A stretch of 64,000 bases of DNA from Thermasporomyces sp040195635 (GTDB taxonomy: Bacteria; Actinomycetota; Actinomycetes; Propionibacteriales; Actinopolymorphaceae). Location: assembly GCF_040195635.1 (NCBI RefSeq), contig NZ_JBEFTX010000015.1, forward strand, positions 124,001 to 188,000. Direction: 5' to 3'. The notes beneath the pieces were generated by a model. It worked only from the letters and a program-made list of their open reading frames with translations, made no database searches and was not told the origin of the DNA. This document shows, piece after piece, positions 62,252 to 64,000 of the stretch. Position 1 is the first letter of the stretch. Every line of letters starts with the position of its first letter. The position numbers and the translations under genes were made by a program.

Positions 62252-62335
62252 GCGTACTCCTCACCTTTCCGCTCGGATGACACGTCTCCGACTACCACGG
62301 AACTGCCGATCGCGCAGCTGTCAGCCACCGGCCTG

Positions 62336-63421
62336 TCAACGACCACTTGACACAGCCGCCTCCGGTATGCCACGCAGGTGCAGCTCGTCGGCGAAGTGAC
62401 ACGCCGCCTGCCGCCCGGGGATGATCTCGCGCAGCGGTGGCGGCTCGGTACGGCAGCGGTCCTGCGCGTAGAAGCAGCGCGGATGGAACGGGCAGCCGTC
62501 GGGCACCTGCGAAGGGTCGGCCACCTCGCCGCGCAGGATGATGCGTTCGCGCTTGGCCGCCGTCGGGTCCGGATCGGGCACCGCCGAGAGCAGGGCTTCG
62601 GAGTACGGATGCAGCGGCCGTTCGAAGAGTTCGTCGGTCGGCGCGGTCTCCACGACCCGTCCGACATACATCACGACCACCTCGTCGGCCATGTACTCCA
62701 CCATGCCGAGATCATGGGAGATGAACAGGTAGGTGAGGTCCTCGGTCTCCTGCAGGTCCTTGAGGAGATTGAGGATCTGTGCCCGGACCGACACGTCGAG
62801 CGCGCTCACGGCCTCGTCGGCGACCACGAGGCGTGGTGACAGGGCGAGCGCACGGGCGATGCCGACCCGCTGGCGTTCGCCGCCGCTGAAGGCGTTCGGG
62901 TAGCGGCGGATGTACTCCGGGCGCAGGCCGACCCTGCGCAACAGGTCAGCGACCCGGTCCTCGATCTCGTCTGCGGGCACGACCTTGGTGACCTTCAGTG
63001 GTTCGCCGACGATCTGCAGCAGCGTCATCCGCGGGTTGAGCGAGGAGAAGGGGTCCTGGAAAACCATCCGGATCTGCCGCCGGTAGGGCAGCAGGTCCTG
63101 CTCGCGGAGCGGCGCGAGGTTCACGACATTGCCGTCGGGCCGCCGGTAGAGCAGCTCGCCCGAAGTCGGCGGGTACACCCGAAGGACGCACCGCCCAAGG
63201 GTGCTCTTCCCGCAGCCGGACTCGCCGACCAGGCCAATGGTGCGTCTGGCCCGGACCTGAAGCTCCACGCCGTCCACGGCCCTGATCTGGCCGACCGTCC
63301 GGCTCAGCAGGCCGCGCCGGATCGGGAAGTGCTTGGTGAGTCCGCGGATGTCGAGCAGGACGTCCTCAGGAAGGGTGTCGTCGACCTGTCCGGCGACGTG
63401 ACCGTTTCGTCCGGCGCTCAT
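62336..63421 (-). CDS. ABC transporter ATP-binding protein, OppF/DppF type
   Basis: 361 residues. Walker A GESGCGKST, Q-loop VFQDPFSSLNPRM, signature FSGGERQRVGIARAL, Walker B RLVVADEAVSALDV, and the oligopeptide-type C-terminal Cys-rich tail (CPFHPRCFYAQDRC) that binds iron-sulphur or zinc in Opp/Dpp ATPases. The signature has FSGGE rather than LSGGQ. Overlaps OppD by 4 bases. Could energise the family-5 SBPs at 11248 and 31732. Confidence 0.87.
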   Translation of the reverse strand: MSAGRNGHVAGQVDDTLPEDVLLDIRGLTKHFPIRRGLLSRTVGQIRAVDGVELQVRARRTIGLVGESGCGKSTLGRCVLRVYPPTSGELLYRRPDGNVVNLAPLREQDLLPYRRQIRMVFQDPFSSLNPRMTLLQIVGEPLKVTKVVPADEIEDRVADLLRRVGLRPEYIRRYPNAFSGGERQRVGIARALALSPRLVVADEAVSALDVSVRAQILNLLKDLQETEDLTYLFISHDLGMVEYMADEVVVMYVGRVVETAPTDELFERPLHPYSEALLSAVPDPDPTAAKRERIILRGEVADPSQVPDGCPFHPRCFYAQDRCRTEPPPLREIIPGRQAACHFADELHLRGIPEAAVSSGR

Positions 63422-64000
63422 CCGGCCTCCTCGCTAACCGTCTCGTTCGACGTCTCGTAGAGAACGCACCGCACCTCGTGCCCCGTCTCGCCCACCACGA
63501 GCGGTGGCGGGGCAGTGTCACACCGGCCTTCGATGAACGAGTCGCAACGGTCGTGGAAGGTGCAACCTGACGGCCGCTGGTACGGATGCGGCACCATCCC
63601 GCGCACCGGGGCCAGCCGGCCCCGCTGTCGCGACCCGAGCTTCGGCACCGACCGCAGCAACGCCTGGGTGTACGGATGCCGAGGGGCGCGAAAGACCGAG
63701 GCGACGTCGCCCCGCTCGACCACCTTGCCGAGATACATCACGGCCACCTGATCGGCCATCTGTGCGGCGACACCGAGGTCGTGGGTGATCAGCATGACGG
63801 CCATCCTGAACTCCTGCTGCAACGAACGCAGCAGATCCAGGATCTGCGCCTGTGTGGTCACGTCGAGCGCGGTCGTCGGCTCGTCGGCGATCAGGAGTTC
63901 GGGCTTGCAGGACAACGCCATGGCGATCATGGCGCGTTGGCGCATGCCGCCACTCAGCTGGAACGGATAGGCGTCGAACCGCTGTGCCGGTGCGGGGATG
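63418..64000 (-). CDS. ABC transporter ATP-binding protein, OppD/DppD type (5' end outside window)
   Basis: About 193 codons visible; the N-terminus with Walker A lies beyond the window. Signature LSGGMRQRAMIAMAL, Walker B LLIADEPTTALDV, H-loop ITHDLGVAAQMAD, and the C-terminal C-x(n)-C tail (CTFHDRCDSFIEGRC). Pairs with the following OppF. The permease genes are presumably further upstream on the minus strand. Confidence 0.86.
   Translation of the reverse strand, partial: IPAPAQRFDAYPFQLSGGMRQRAMIAMALSCKPELLIADEPTTALDVTTQAQILDLLRSLQQEFRMAVMLITHDLGVAAQMADQVAVMYLGKVVERGDVASVFRAPRHPYTQALLRSVPKLGSRQRGRLAPVRGMVPHPYQRPSGCTFHDRCDSFIEGRCDTAPPPLVVGETGHEVRCVLYETSNETVSEEAG

Noticed and set aside
1..64000. 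CRISPR arrays, rRNA genes, replication origin or plasmid functions
   Set aside because: No regularly spaced repeats, rRNA segments, DnaA-box clusters or partition genes were seen in the window.

Overview
The window is high-GC DNA with actinobacterial features: Tat-type lipoprotein signals (RR-x-F/L followed by a lipobox), many GTG starts, ATGA-coupled operons, and numerous LacI, DeoR, GntR, AraC and XRE regulators. It looks like a soil or plant-associated actinomycete specialised in plant cell-wall sugars. No genus can be named from the sequence alone.

Layout. (1) 1-4197: a secreted lipocalin-like protein (cut by the window edge), an XRE/MmyB-type regulator, a zinc alcohol dehydrogenase, a cyclophilin-fold lipoprotein and an SDR. 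(2) 4198-8478: a decayed accessory stretch with fragments of a GNAT acetyltransferase, an ECF sigma factor, an IS1380-type transposase and an ATP-dependent DNA ligase, plus the 3' half of a type II tRNA (tRNA-Tyr-like). One intact galactonate-dehydratase-like enolase sits inside it. (3) 8479-15578: an orphan glycosidase-like protein and a family-5 substrate-binding lipoprotein, a divergent AraC regulator, and an enolase-superfamily protein with an unusual active site. (4) 15823-21496: a MaoC-LacI-SBP-like-CoA transferase operon with a readable promoter and LacI operator. An internal deletion has fused one SBP-like gene to the tail of a Gfo/Idh/MocA oxidoreductase. (5) 21508-33741: a sugar-acid regulon marked by repeated TGTTCG-NN-CGAACA operators. 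It holds a PhyH dioxygenase, a GH127-like glycosidase, an SDR, a zinc dehydrogenase, a RuBisCO-like protein, a DUF1537 kinase, a DeoR regulator, a 2-hydroxyacid dehydrogenase, an HpcH/HpaI aldolase and a second family-5 SBP. (6) 33828-38474: a GntR-controlled operon (enoyl-CoA hydratase, class III CoA transferase, SDR, DUF4432 mutarotase-like). (7) 38686-55944: a pectin-degradation operon with two secreted beta-helix paralogues (one frameshifted), a sugar ABC importer, GH95, GH28 (one broken, one intact), a CE8 pectin methylesterase, a third beta-helix protein and an acid-sugar enolase. (8) 56264-64000: a minus-strand operon with OppD/OppF ATPases, a sialidase-fold protein, two tandem DUF5060/apiosidase-like proteins (one apparently catalytically dead) and a large alpha/alpha-barrel-like protein.

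How it fits together (inference). Secreted CE8, GH28 and beta-helix enzymes would de-esterify and cut pectin. GH95, GH127-like and apiosidase-like enzymes would remove rare side-chain sugars such as those of rhamnogalacturonan II. ABC systems would import the products. Enolase-superfamily dehydratases and the RLP/DUF1537 pathway would feed acid sugars into central metabolism. The RLP plus DUF1537 kinase pair matches the known 3-oxo-isoapionate branch of D-apiose catabolism. Combined with a GH127-like furanosidase under the same operator and apiosidase-like genes nearby, this makes an apiose or related branched-sugar pathway the leading hypothesis. Several genes carry inactivating lesions, so part of the locus is decaying or the assembly has local errors.
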